Assembly (NCBI GenBank): GCA_026874595.1
Contig: CM049307.1
Span: 38,540,862 to 38,604,861 of the forward strand
DNA from: Sipunculus nudus
Lineage: Eukaryota > Annelida > Sipuncula > Golfingiida > Sipunculidae
Direction of reading: 5' to 3'
DNA length: 64,000 nucleotides
The position numbers were made by a program, and so were the translations under genes. Positions 38,156 to 49,800 of this stretch are shown piece by piece; the first letter of the stretch is position 1, and every line of letters begins with the position of its first letter. The notes beneath the pieces were generated by a model that had not been told where the DNA came from, did no database searches, and saw nothing but the letters and a program-made list of their open reading frames with translations.

Positions 38156-38712
38156 AACCACGTTAGGCGATGACGATGACGACCACACAACTTCGGTTTC
38201 AATCAAACAGAGCCACCGTTATATATATATACATGGAGTAAGGAGATAATTTCTAAACCTGACAGAACTCGAGAATTAAACTCGAGGCCAATCAACTTTT
38301 CTTATCGATGTTCCACTTGTTTCGTAGATGAAGAACATGTACCTATATATTAAATAACATTACGCCAGGGTACCCACAGATTGCCTGTACGTTGCGGGGG
38401 CTATCGCTCCATAATCAGAGCTTGACTCGGGTAGCAGAGTGTAGCAGGTGAGATTTGGTTAGACTGATGGTTTATTGCCTGGGAATACTAAGAATGACAT
38501 GGATAATCCGATTGCCTGTCCCCGTTGAGTTCTGTGAAGAGTTTTAAGAACTGGGGGTTTGTCGCTCCGGAATACGCAAAACAGCCTCGAAAGACTTTTT
38601 CTCAACTGATGGACATTCTGCTGATGTATTTAAGTGTCTGTCGACTCTTTTAATAGTCTGAAAACCGTTGTGATTCATCGTATTTAGTGTGTGCGTCTAT
38701 TAAAAAATGAAA
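38156..38712. other. Spacer, no gene seen
   Basis: Unique sequence with no supported feature. Confidence 0.45.
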
Positions 38713-38752
38713 GGAGAGAGAGAGAGAGAGAGAGAGAGTCAGGGAGAGAGAG
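38713..38752. repeat. (GA)n microsatellite
   Basis: A GA run interrupted once by TCAGG. Confidence 0.9.
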
Positions 38753-38859
38753 AATTAGAACATTGATTATATATTGGCTGCTGTTCCAGAGAAGCAGAAT
38801 ACGATATTTTACTACCAAGAAAAAAAACAACATGGAGCAGAACTTTTTCAAATTTTCAA

Positions 38860-38990
38860 CGACTGCCTGAAATAGGTCCATAGATATCAATAAAAGTACA
38901 AATTACATATCTGCTGTCTCAACTAATGCCAGAAACAGGTCCATAGACATCCATTAAAAACAATATTTCATATCTGTTGTCTCATCTGAT
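38860..38990. repeat. ~73-bp tandem duplication
   Basis: Two diverged copies share GCC-GAAA-AGGTCCATAGA and CATATCTG-TGTCTCA, spaced 73 bp (starts at about 38865 and 38938). Confidence 0.75.
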
Positions 38991-41405
38991 TAAAATACAT
39001 CGTAGATATATACATAATATCATATTAAAAATAGTTCGGAAGGATATTACCGATTTGAAAAAATATAATTTAGTCGCAGCGAAGAAGCACTCAAGTGGAA
39101 GATTTCCAATTACAGACGTCAAATTGTTTTGTACCTCAGGAAGGAAGATCACCGGATGTTAAATTATTGCCAGATCACGTGACCCTGTGGCGCGGGCGTG
39201 AGAAGGACAGGCGGTGGCGTTAGACTGTAGGTAATGAAACGGACACAGAGTGAGGTATTACCGACAGTTCAGACGACGCGGTAATGTACGGGCCCGGCAC
39301 CTGAGCAAGCCACCAAGAGACAAATAAATACATAACGCCGGTAATGCAGTTAGCCGTCTTGTCAAGGCAGAAAACGTTTATTAAGACCCGTTTTCTTCTG
39401 GCAGAGGAACTTAAGATATACCTCTAGTGTACTTTCCGTAGGGCCTGGATATTCCCAACACCTTGTGATCAAAGTGTTTATTTATTCATGAAGCCAATGT
39501 TAAGATGTAACATCAGAGGCAAAAACTACTTTGTTGTTACGGATATAACATTCTTCTGTTAGTTATTAAGTTTTTTGATGTATTGGTATGTGGTGATAAT
39601 TTGGACTTTGTGGTACTGCTTGTAATATTTGCCGGTGGGTAATTTGATTCATACGCAACCCCTCAATCCACATCGATCGCTGATGATCATACATATTCCC
39701 GCGGCAGCCGGGTGTCAAATAGCCGTCATTTTTCTGTTATGAAATAAGCATTGATTTGTTTACGATGAACAAAATAGCCAGCCGGCGTGGCGGTGCCTTT
39801 TTTTACGGCTAGATGGTAGTTTGTTTTCATTTCCCCTGCGTGACAATGTGATCATGTTTAATGCTTGGAACCTATCGCAAATCCCAGTCCAACTGGAATT
39901 GAAATGGTGATTCAATGCCCCGATACCGGAAGTAAAATATGGAAATGCGCAGAGGGAAGAGTGATCAAGGAGTTCGGAAACAATGTGCAAAAAACTGATT
40001 TCGCAATATTTATTCTGAATTGAAATCATGTTTTATATTTAAGAATAAATAATGGTTCATATTTAAGAATATAAACGAGACACCGAAAAGACAAAACTTA
40101 AATAAGGTAAAATTCTGGAAACTATATTTTCTAAAAGATGCGTTAATGGTAAAGCGAAGTATGCTCCAGTCTGAAATTATACAATAATCATACAAAAGAA
40201 ACATGTTTTATTTATTTATTGATTCATACATGCCATAATATATCAGACCTTTAAAGGAAGACCTGCCGTAAAGAAGGCTTAAAGTGAATTTAGGTGATAT
40301 TATTGGAGATACACTTGTTTGATCTTCAAATTGAGGAAAATATTATCGTGTAATACGATCTAAAAACCAAGCATAACATGGTGCATTGGTCTTAAATTGT
40401 TGTATAAATTCACACGGCTGTCTCTAAGATAAAATCTTGGGGCTGGATGCTCGACAATTTGAGCAAGAAAACTACTGTTTACACTGGACTACATACAGAC
40501 CTATATATGTTATATATTCAATTTAATTAGAGTACAGTATTAAAATAGGATTTCGTGTATTAATACATTTTTTTTCGCCGAGTTGTTTTATGATTGAACT
40601 GCCGGCAGTTTAAGACCCTGACATTTTCTCATATTTCTGTCTTTAAATCCAGAAAAAAAAACAACTAAAATACATTTTCCTTGAGACAGAATCTCTGAGA
40701 CGCACTGGTTATAGTGAAACCTTTGATTCCACTGCACAGGCATATTACACGGACGTTCCCACTGGAGACTCAGCGGTCAGATATTAATAGTCAACTCCAG
40801 ACCTTAATGCTAGACGCATGATCAAATTCTAACCTGGTTGGTCCTAACTGCTGCGGGTCGTCCTCTGGGGCTCATTTTCAACTGTATTAGTTTATGGTAA
40901 TCCGCAGTGCATTGTCTCCTGCCAGTTAATTCACAGGCTACATTCACGACCTTATCCTTAAAGCAATTCTTTCCACTTGACCGGCTCATGTTTCATATCT
41001 GCCGCCGCTTCGCGATCTAGGTTTTTCTCAGTATATCGCAGTGCTCAAATGGCCCATGATGGGTTTCACTATGGCTGGCAACATTTCAACGGCACGGTTA
41101 TTCCATAACCTTAACGATACTTAACTCAAATAAAAATCAAAGGTTAGCTCTATGTAAAAATAAGCTAGTTATCTACGCCTAGCGATCATTTTTTCACTTC
41201 ATGAACAACACGGGAATGATACATTGTCTAAGCGTGCCTTAGTATGGATTCAAAAAGGGTTAGCCTGTTTTTAATTGATTATTAACCTGTTTATTTATTC
41301 AAAATCTTTATACAGAGTAACCTGTTCAGTGATACAGACTGGGCTGCGACAGGATCCTATCATTATACATTAAGTAAAATATTACATAAAATGATAAAAC
41401 ATACA
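38991..41405. other. Spacer, no supported gene
   Basis: AT-rich with GC-richer islands at 39.17-39.33 and 40.84-41.0 kb. Frames of 61-89 codons have no recognised domain. Confidence 0.5.
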
Positions 41406-41418
41406 ATATATGCACACC
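41406..41418. repeat. LINE target-site duplication, left copy
   Basis: AATATATGCACAC, repeated exactly at 43911-43923 directly after the LINE's A-rich tail. Confidence 0.85.
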
Positions 41419-43910
41419 TTTTGGGATGACCTTAAAGAGTTTTTATATAATGCGTTTATAGAATCGTATCGTCTGAAAAAAATTATGTACTACAATGCGT
41501 ACAGCTGTAATAGCAATATTATTTAAGAAAGGAGACAAATATAATTTAAAGCCTATAAGCCTCTGTAACACTGATTATAAAATATTAGCACAAGTATTAG
41601 CAAATAGATTGCAAAAAATTTTACCAAGAATAATTGACACAGATCAGACCGGATATATTAAAGGTAGATACATCGAAAATAATTTACGCCTAATCACGGA
41701 CATATTTGAAATTGCTAAGAAATATAATAAAGAAGGGGGGTTAATTTTTCTCGATTTTACTAAGGCTTTTGATAGTTTAGAATGGAATTTTATGTTTGAA
41801 ATTATTAAAAAATTTAATTTTGGGAAGAATTTTATCAACTGGATTAAAACTATTTACAATAACCCACTTTTTACTACAAAAAATAACGGATGGTTGTCTT
41901 CATAAAATGCAATGAAAAGAGGTATACGACGAGGCTGTCCAGTATCTGCATTGCTTTTTATTATTTCAGTTGAAATACTGGCACAAAAAATACGAACAAA
42001 TGAAAATATTAACGGCTTTATTTTTGGCAATAAAGAAATAAATCTTAGCAAATATGCAGATGATACTACTTTAACACTGAGAAATGATAAATCAGTTTCA
42101 TCTGCCTTGAAGGAAATTTATGAATTTGGAAACCTAGCTGGTTTAAAACTAAATATGGAAAAAACGACCGCTCTAGATCTGGGAAATAATAAGAGGTATA
42201 ATGATCCAATAGGAGTAACATGGACAAAACAGCCAGTCAAATGCTTAGGAATTTGGTTTGGATATGATGAGAAATGTAAAAAAAAATAAACTGGGAAGAT
42301 AAAATTGATAAAATAGAGAATAACAAAAAATTTGGAAGTTGAGGAATCTAAGTTTAATTGGAAAAATATTGATTGTTAAGACAATACTTTTATCCAAAAT
42401 AGCATTACAAGCTTCGGTACTACCTATTCCGGACGGAATCGAAAAAAGAATAAACAAAGTTATTTATAACTATATTTGGAATAAAACAGAAAAAATTAAA
42501 AGGTCAGTTTTAATCAGAGATGTAGAGGAAGGCGGTCTTAAAATGATCGATATCAATAGTTGGTTACTTGCATTTAAAGCCGCATGGGTACCAAGAACAC
42601 TTTATGAAGAAAATAAATTGAAACATATCTTTAAATATTATTTACGCAACTGTGGGCTCCATACAGACTGGGTATTTAACACAAACTGTGTATCAATAAA
42701 GCAGTTTTGCATATTGAAACATATACCCCAATTTTATAGAGAAGTGATATTAGCTTTTAATAAATGTAATGTTAAAATAGAGATTACTTCACCAGAAGAT
42801 ATTTTAAAACAACCATTATGGGGTAACACTGAAGTTATGATCAATAATAAATGCTTATATTTTAAAGCCTGGGGTGAAGAAAATATAATCTATATTCGAG
42901 ATGTTCTGAACAATGATGGCACTTTTATATCAGTCAGCAACCTTTTAAAGAAATTAAAAATAAAACACAATTGGATATCGAAATATATAAAGGTTAAAAA
43001 TGCCGTTAAAAAGACACTTTCTCTATTTCCAAAAGAACAATTCATAAAGAAATCGGTTTCCCTAGAACACACATACATGTTTGGTAAAAATAATATTAAT
43101 ATATATAAGAAAAAAATCAAAATTCTTTTACAATGAATTAGTAAGAAGAAATATGTCTTCTCCAAAACATCAAATTATTTTGCAGGAAAAATTTTAAAAA
43201 TAATTAATATGTTGGACAAAAGTCTATCAGTGTAAAATTAAAAACATGCCAACGAAAAAACTATCAGAATTTAATTTTTAATAATTACATGGCATTATTC
43301 CAACAGGTACCAAAGTGTCCAAATGGAACTCAAATATTTATTTCCCATCTTTGTAAATTTTGTAATGCAAATGAAAATGCAGAACATATGCTGTATGAAT
43401 GTAAATTATTGAGGGGGATATGGGAATATATTATGAAAATTCTTCATATCCAGATAAACTGGGAATCGCTCGTAATTGGTCATAAATACGCACTGGATGG
43501 TAATTTTGCAAAAATGAACAATTTCATAATATCAATAACTACGTATGCCATTTTAAAGTACAATATGCATTGTAAATATAATGAAATTAGCCTATCAGAG
43601 TAAAATACGACAGTATGTATCGCAAGATATTATGAAACATGTATATATGCAGAAATATTTAAATTATCCTTACTTAAATCAAATTTTCACTAATAGATTT
43701 ATAAAAATTAAAGATAGTATTTTTAATATTGTATGTTTATTTATTTTTCATTATATTCTTAAATGTTATTGTGCTGACAGATAAAAAGTAATAAGTATTT
43801 TGAATGTATTCATTCCATCCTCTCTATCTGTCGGAGTGGATATGGCTTTGTCAAAGGCAGAGTATATTGCAATAAAGGTCATTTAAAAAATACAAAAAAC
43901 AAAAAAAAAA
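41419..43910 (+). mobile_element. 5'-truncated L1/Tx1-type LINE copy
   Basis: A non-LTR retrotransposon insertion of about 2.49 kb. It begins inside the N-terminal edge of the reverse transcriptase domain (FWDDLKEFL coded from 41420), so ORF1, the endonuclease and the 5' UTR are missing. It ends with AATAAA (43873-43878) and an A-rich tail (about 43886-43910). An exact 13-bp direct repeat flanks it. These are the hallmarks of target-primed reverse transcription that stopped early. Composition is very AT-rich, like the host. The SINE in this window needs a LINE for mobilisation, but nothing ties it to this family. Confidence 0.92.
41420..43604 (+). pseudogene. Reverse transcriptase of L1/Tx1-type LINE, inactivated
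   Basis: Reverse transcriptase signatures are clear in order: ISLCNTDYKILAQVLANRL, then DQTGYIKGRYIENNLRLI, catalytic motif A FLDFTKAFDSLEWNF (first aspartate codon at about 41753), motif B RGIRRGCPVSALLFI, and motif C YADDTT (42053-42070). The C-terminal part has the typical RSVLIRDVEEGGLKMIDIN block and a zinc knuckle of the form C-x2-C-x7-H-x4-C (43352-43402). GGLKMIDIN and the overall spacing point to the Tx1 side of the L1 superfamily; the clade is an inference. Lesions are an in-frame stop at 41903-41905, frameshifts near 41490, 42285, 42325 and 43115, and further stops after 43190. About three residues are missing before PISL. It cannot make a working enzyme. Confidence 0.93.
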
Positions 43911-43923
43911 AATATATGCACAC
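43911..43923. repeat. LINE target-site duplication, right copy
   Basis: AATATATGCACAC following the A-rich tail, identical to 41406-41418. Confidence 0.85.
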
Positions 43924-44850
43924 TTATGAGACAGCAAACTGACAAATTATACATATACAAATGTATAAATATTAAACACATATCAAATCAGTCCGTAATC
44001 TTTGCATATTATATAATACCATTTACCCATTCTGAAGTTACTATCGCAACATAAATTAATTTTCATAAAAGACTTCAAAAAGGATACCTAAAAACAAATA
44101 AATTACAACATAATCAGAATATAATATATAGGCGCGATTACAAAAGGGAGTCATTTCAATCGTAGAAAGATTCGGATTTTCTCCTTGCATATAAGAAACT
44201 TCCACATTAAAAAAAAGTTTTGACCATTCGTAGTCGGTTAGTTATGATTTTTAAGACCTGATTTCGTTAGGCAAGGTGTTCCAAAAAGACGAGTGTCGGT
44301 ATGAAAAGCTATTTTTACACAGCTGATGTCTCATTATCTTCACATATATGAGGCCTCTAGATCTAGTAACATGACCGTGCGTATAGCTGATAAACGTAAA
44401 ACTAGGGGTATGCAATCGCCAAGCGATCACTGGAAGCATCTCCCTCCACGCCACCTCCGGTTCCAAACTGAGCGATAATCGGGACAACCATAGTGTCTAC
44501 GACTTTGGTAATAAGGTGAAGGTGAAAAAATAAATATCGTTTGCAAATCTGTGATCTAGTTCTAATATTGTTCCCAAATTTCAGCTTTTGAAAATCTGAC
44601 ATATTGGATATCTAGCGCACTCAGAAAACAACAGAATAAGGGAAAAACTTGATAAGACCTCATTTGGTCCACCTACAAAAATGTTTTACCAAATATGAAT
44701 ATATAAATTTACTGATCAACCCCGTCAACCCCTTATGCTCTTATTGCTAATGATTTTTAACGGCGACGTAACAGTGCTAGATTCGGTGATTGTTTTAATA
44801 CTACTGATATCATTTCCTATACAAATAACTTTAGGTAAAGAATGCATGAA
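43924..44850. other. Spacer, no gene seen
   Basis: AT-rich; minus-strand frames at 44.25-44.6 kb (66 and 78 codons) overlap in different frames with no motif. Confidence 0.5.
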
Positions 44851-44989
44851 TTGCTGGGTCATTTTACCGAGGAACATCCATAAGGCGCACTCTTTTGTGA
44901 ATTAAACATGGTCTTGGAGCACCCTTGAGCCGACCGTGAAAAAATGTCTCACCTGTACCATACCCCTAGACCATAGAAGCAGGTAAGCC
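44851..44989 (-). mobile_element. Decayed SINE fragment, same family as 9.6-10.0 kb
   Basis: Read on the plus strand it follows the full-length SINE at 9.78-9.99 kb: GCTGGGT...ACCGAGGA, AAGGCGCACTC-TTTGTGA, then AAACA, GAGCAC, GCCGACCGTGAAAAA, TCACC, TACCCCTAGACCA and AGAAGCAGG. Two internal deletions are evident. One removes about 40 bp before GCCGACCGTG, the other removes the B box and anticodon region. The A tail and any target duplication are gone. An old copy, clearly older than the intact one. Confidence 0.8.
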
Positions 44990-45423
44990 GATGTTAAATC
45001 AAACAATATTAGGTAAACCTACACACATGTATATACACACAGGTCGTATAAGCTAGATGAATGGGTAAACGTTTAGCGATAAGTGAATGTTAATCTGTGC
45101 ATGATAATCGAAGGCTATCCCTCCATAAAAATAAAAAAAAGGAATATACAGGAATATACAACGATAAATTAGAGATAAGCGGCAGGAGAATATGATTTGT
45201 GTAGTTTCACAAATGTATTCTTTATTGTAAATCCCATATCAGAGATCGAATAAACTCATTGGCTGTAATAGTATCAGTTTATCATGTTACAGAAACAGGA
45301 TGCAACCTTGTCTGTTATTTAGTCTTCGTGAATGGATCTTATGAACATATCACAATAATCCTGTGGCTGACTTCTTATTCGTTGGTTTACTTATCGCGAT
45401 TTTAACTTTAAAAGTGTTTCGTG
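44990..45423. other. Spacer, no gene seen
   Basis: AT-rich unique sequence. Confidence 0.5.
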
Positions 45424-45671
45424 TGAGTCCTATTTTTGCGATCTCACTGTAAAGTTACCTACACAAAATATGGACATGCATTTGCGAGGGTCCTATTTTC
45501 GCGATCTCACTGTAAAGTTACCTACACAAAATATGGACATGCATTTGCGAGGGTCCTTTTTTCGGGATCTCACTGTAAAGTTACCTAAATAACATATGGA
45601 CATGCATTTGCGAGGGTCCTATTTTTGCGATCTCACTGTAAAGTTACCTACACAAAATATGGATATGCATT
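45424..45671. repeat. 63-bp tandem repeat, about four units
   Basis: Units start at TCCTATTTT near 45428, 45491, 45554 and 45617 (period exactly 63). Each reads GCGATCTCACTGTAAAG, TTACCTACACAAAATATGGA, CATGCATTTGCGAGGG. Copies differ by only a few bases, so expansion is fairly recent. Confidence 0.95.
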
Positions 45672-46729
45672 TTATAAGGTAATGTAAAAGATTTGATATT
45701 GTTTATAATATGAATCTTTGGTTAAGGGTAAAGGTAAAAGATCTGTTTTTTAGTCAATCCTTTTCTTATCGATGTTTGAAAATACATTCAAGGCTGACGT
45801 ACATTATTATTTTATATATTAATCCAAAATTACCTTTTTGGACCATGTGCAACAGTGTACATAGGGCTGTTGCAGAGAGATTTGCTTAAATCCCCGGGTC
45901 GCTGACCCATTTCACACGACCTAATATTCAGGTTCTTCCATTTCGCTTTTTCAGATGGTAAGAAATTGTATGAAAATGAGAAAAGACCACATCGACTAGC
46001 GGAGTATTTGACGTTTTGAACCCTACTTGCTTCTCAGTTTTTCCCTTTTGGAGCTTTCACCGTTAGCAGCTACGACAATTATGGTGGCTCCAAACAAGAG
46101 CGCATCCCAGATATTGCTGGGTTTGTTTAACATTACAGCTTTGGTTTCCTGGAAGAATATATTGGCGGAACCTTATCAAGTACGGCGTTAAAGGGAACAC
46201 ACACCGAGATCTTGGAGATCATTTCGTTTATGTAAACAACATTGTCCGAATCGAAAGGACAAAATTCAATCAATTTGCCCTTTCATGGTGCCGTTTGTCC
46301 CAATTTTCCAGCCAAACACGGCATACAGATCAACGAGAACGCGTATTGAGTACGTAAATGCGGTCTGTGAATGAATGGCCTTCAACCAAAGTCAGAGCCT
46401 GATGACACTACCGCTGCCCCTGGCTGAATAACCGATTACCATCGCCTCCACTGACCAGGCTTAAGGCTGAGTGATATATTTATGTAAAACAGCCCATAGC
46501 TGGAAGGCAGATAATGACAGTCGCATGAGAACGGACCAGGCGACCAAATAACCATTTAATTGACATGTGATCGTCCTTTAACATCAATGTGTCATAAATA
46601 CACTACTCTATGCGGTATAAAGTGGTTTCTCGGCCATAGGGGTCCAGTTCCTGTATTCGTTAATCTAGAAGATGCTAGTTAATGCTAGATTTATTTCTTG
46701 TTGGCTAAATTGGGAGGAGGGAAACTTTC
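45672..46729. other. Spacer with a GC-richer island, no gene seen
   Basis: The 46.03-46.48 kb interval is GC-richer and non-repetitive, with forkhead-like words (GTTTGTTTAACA, TGTAAACAAC). It is a candidate conserved non-coding island on composition alone. Confidence 0.4.
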
Positions 46730-46885
46730 CTTCTGCTTTTATTCTCCTGCTTCCATTCTTCTGTTTTCATTCTTCTAGTTTCATTCTTCTCTTTTCATTC
46801 TTCTTCGTTCATTCTTTTACTTTAATTCTTCTTCTTTCATTTTTCTCCATAATATCTTATTTTATTCTCCTTCCATTCTTCTTCA
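46730..46885. repeat. Pyrimidine-rich minisatellite (TTTCATTCTTCT-like)
   Basis: About ten imperfect units of 12-16 bp built on TTTCATTCTTCT. The plus-strand 90-codon frame over it is a product of the repeat. Confidence 0.85.
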
Positions 46886-49800
46886 TGTTCCCGCTCTATA
46901 CTTTGTCACACCAAAATGAAACCCGAGTTTGGAAACAATTCTGAAAAGTAAAAATGAAAATCGGGCACGAATTCATGACCAAACATAACACGACATGTCC
47001 GGCATAACACCGAATGGCTGAATTCCCGACGAGAAGGAACTCTGCGAGCCTGTAACTGCGGCCATACGTTATGATTTTCGTGACATTTTTTGGTCCCACG
47101 TTCATAGCATCGTCAACGGTAAAATGACACTTGACAAGCTGAGAGAGTAGGCTTGGGGCGAGGGAAGGAAGATGCGTTTAAGTGCTGCGGAAGTTGTAAA
47201 TATTTCCAAGTTTTATCTCAGAATCATGACTGACATTGTACCCTCCCAGACCATCGGAACTTGGTGGAATGTACCATGGGACCACGGGACCCGGTCATAA
47301 TTGGTCGTTTCCGTCCCCATCGCCCTCGCAATAAATAATCACGATGCAAGTGAACTGGTAGTAGTTCCGGAAAGTCGCAATGCAAGCTGTCCTCAGATGT
47401 TTCCTGCGCTCGAAACAGGCCAGTGGTCAATAGTGAACATCAGCTACACATGCTCTCTAACAATATTGTATATTCAATATTGAATATTGAATCTTAAAAA
47501 AGTTGAGATTATATGAAAAAAAAAAGAATTTGTGTAAAATGCCTCTATGACCCCTTTACCAATAATACAAGACCAGTAATACTGATAAGACAACATGGTA
47601 CAAATGATAGAAATAATAAACTTGAATAACTACTGGTTCGCAGTTTCGACCTCAAAGTTTGTAATTTCGAAGTACGATATGTCTGAACACATTAGGCTTA
47701 AGGTTGTGAAAAATAAGCCGAAGGTTGTGAAAAAGATTTCTGCCTACGATCGTCTCAATGGTTTTACTTTTAGAGTAACACATATGGGATAGGACAACGA
47801 TTTCTCACACTGTCATCACCATCCGGCGGGACCTGGACAAACCATTAATCACTCCAAGGTACACATTTAAAATCTATTCAATCCTCCAATCATTTGGAAA
47901 ATACGCGCCCTATTACTCCAGTGAGCGGCACCTCGCTGGCATCGTACATGAAAAATTGGTCAACAATGGGTGACTCTCAGCGCGCCAGATGTTCATTTCA
48001 TTAGATCAAGTCAGGGCTCTGCCGCTCGGCAGTTATGTGTGCCTCAGTCACTGTATATGCTTCGTTTCAATATATCTTCCAGCTAGTAGGATTAGTTTAG
48101 CATGTTCAGTTTATAACGTGCTTAAATATTTTCAGTTGGTAACACAATATTTACAACATCTCCTTGGCCGGGCCAATGATATCTGATCCTCGCGGCTTTC
48201 GGTATATTGGATTACGACGCAGTACACTTCCCCGGCACCGCAGGTTATTATGTTTTTGTGTGCGACCATAATATAACATCGCCATGCTCATAACATTAAG
48301 AGTGTGTGTAGGCTAGATGTAATACCTGGCCTTATATGTAATAATAAGATAGGCATAAAGAATCTTCATCGAGAGGTATTTTATTTCCACCTCGTTGTAA
48401 ACTATGTACGGGTGTGTGAATGAATGTTTGAACCACTATGCTCGCTGTTACAGATATATGTTCAAAATACGACTACAAAAAAAATAAATGAGGTCAGCTT
48501 TTCTGAATTTTACAAATGCAAATGGTCACTTAACAAGTAAACCTATTAAGCCTCATACTGTGCAACTTCCTATTTCAACATTCCGTTAAAGGCCGCTTTT
48601 CCGTGGTCGGACAAAATAAATTCATAACGCAATTTACTCCAATATCACATTAAAGACTTTGTTATCACCAGATGCATCTTTATAAAAAAAATCTAGACTC
48701 TGGACAAGATACCGGATGTGTCCTAGTGACTTGATCCGCGGATTTGCAGGTCGGGTAATTTATGAGTTTTCACATGTGGCTTGTCCGCACCCGAACGATC
48801 AATTATAAAATTTCAACGCGGTTGGTGATTACGGACCGGAGACCAAAGTGGTGACTGTCCACCGGTTGTTTTTTTTCTGTACTCGATCCAGTCATGTCAA
48901 AAACACACCTCGCATGCTTTAAACTTTCTGCCACCGAAGACTCGGTTGACAGCCGTCCATTCATCACGCGCGTTTTTAACATAAAACGTAGCGCTCTTGG
49001 AAATAATAGTCCAGACATATCTCCAATGGGAAATTAATTCTACAAAAGCCGCAACAACTGAAACCGTTCTGGCAGCCTCTCTCACCGCCATGTGATTTGA
49101 TCTGTTCCATCCAGCTGTGATGGTCTATGAAAAAGTACACCGAATAGAAGAAACAATGGACTGTTATTAACCATTAAATAGTTACATTTGTATCAGGTCA
49201 TTTATTATTTGGCCGTATTGCCATGTCATTTAAATGGAAATATTTGTTGTAAATTGCATTATGCTTGTCCTCTAACTGGGACAAATGACGCTGATTTCAC
49301 TGATAAGACTACTGCAGTATTTATAAAAAACAACTAGATGTTTTTTTTTCCATGAGCCTTTTTCTACAGACATTGACTTATGATTTAACCATTGTATTTA
49401 TTTTGTGCTGATATTGGAACGATATCCCAAACAGGGGCTTATATAATTGAATCCTTTTTAAAGTTTACGATTATAAAACGGATATCAATTATACCTTAAG
49501 AACGAAAATACACTTCTCAAGAAAACAGATTTACACAAAGTATCACATGATTACAAAATGTTACGAGGTGAGTTCTTGCCATTTCATAAGTAAACCTCCA
49601 TCCATCATATCTACTAATACATTGTCTCAGAATGTAGGTAATGTCACACGAAAGGGAGAGTAAAAATATTCCTACGTCCCGCATTGGCAAAGCTGTAAAC
49701 TGTTTACTTTTAAGAAACACGAATATGCGTATTTCTGACAGCTGATGCAAAAAAGGTCTGATGTATAAAATTAATTCTAACTAGGTATTTCAAATTTTTA

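Noticed and set aside
46672-46944. 90-codon frame with many FF/LLP residues, resembling a membrane protein
   Set aside because: The hydrophobic character comes from the TTTCATTCTTCT pyrimidine repeat.
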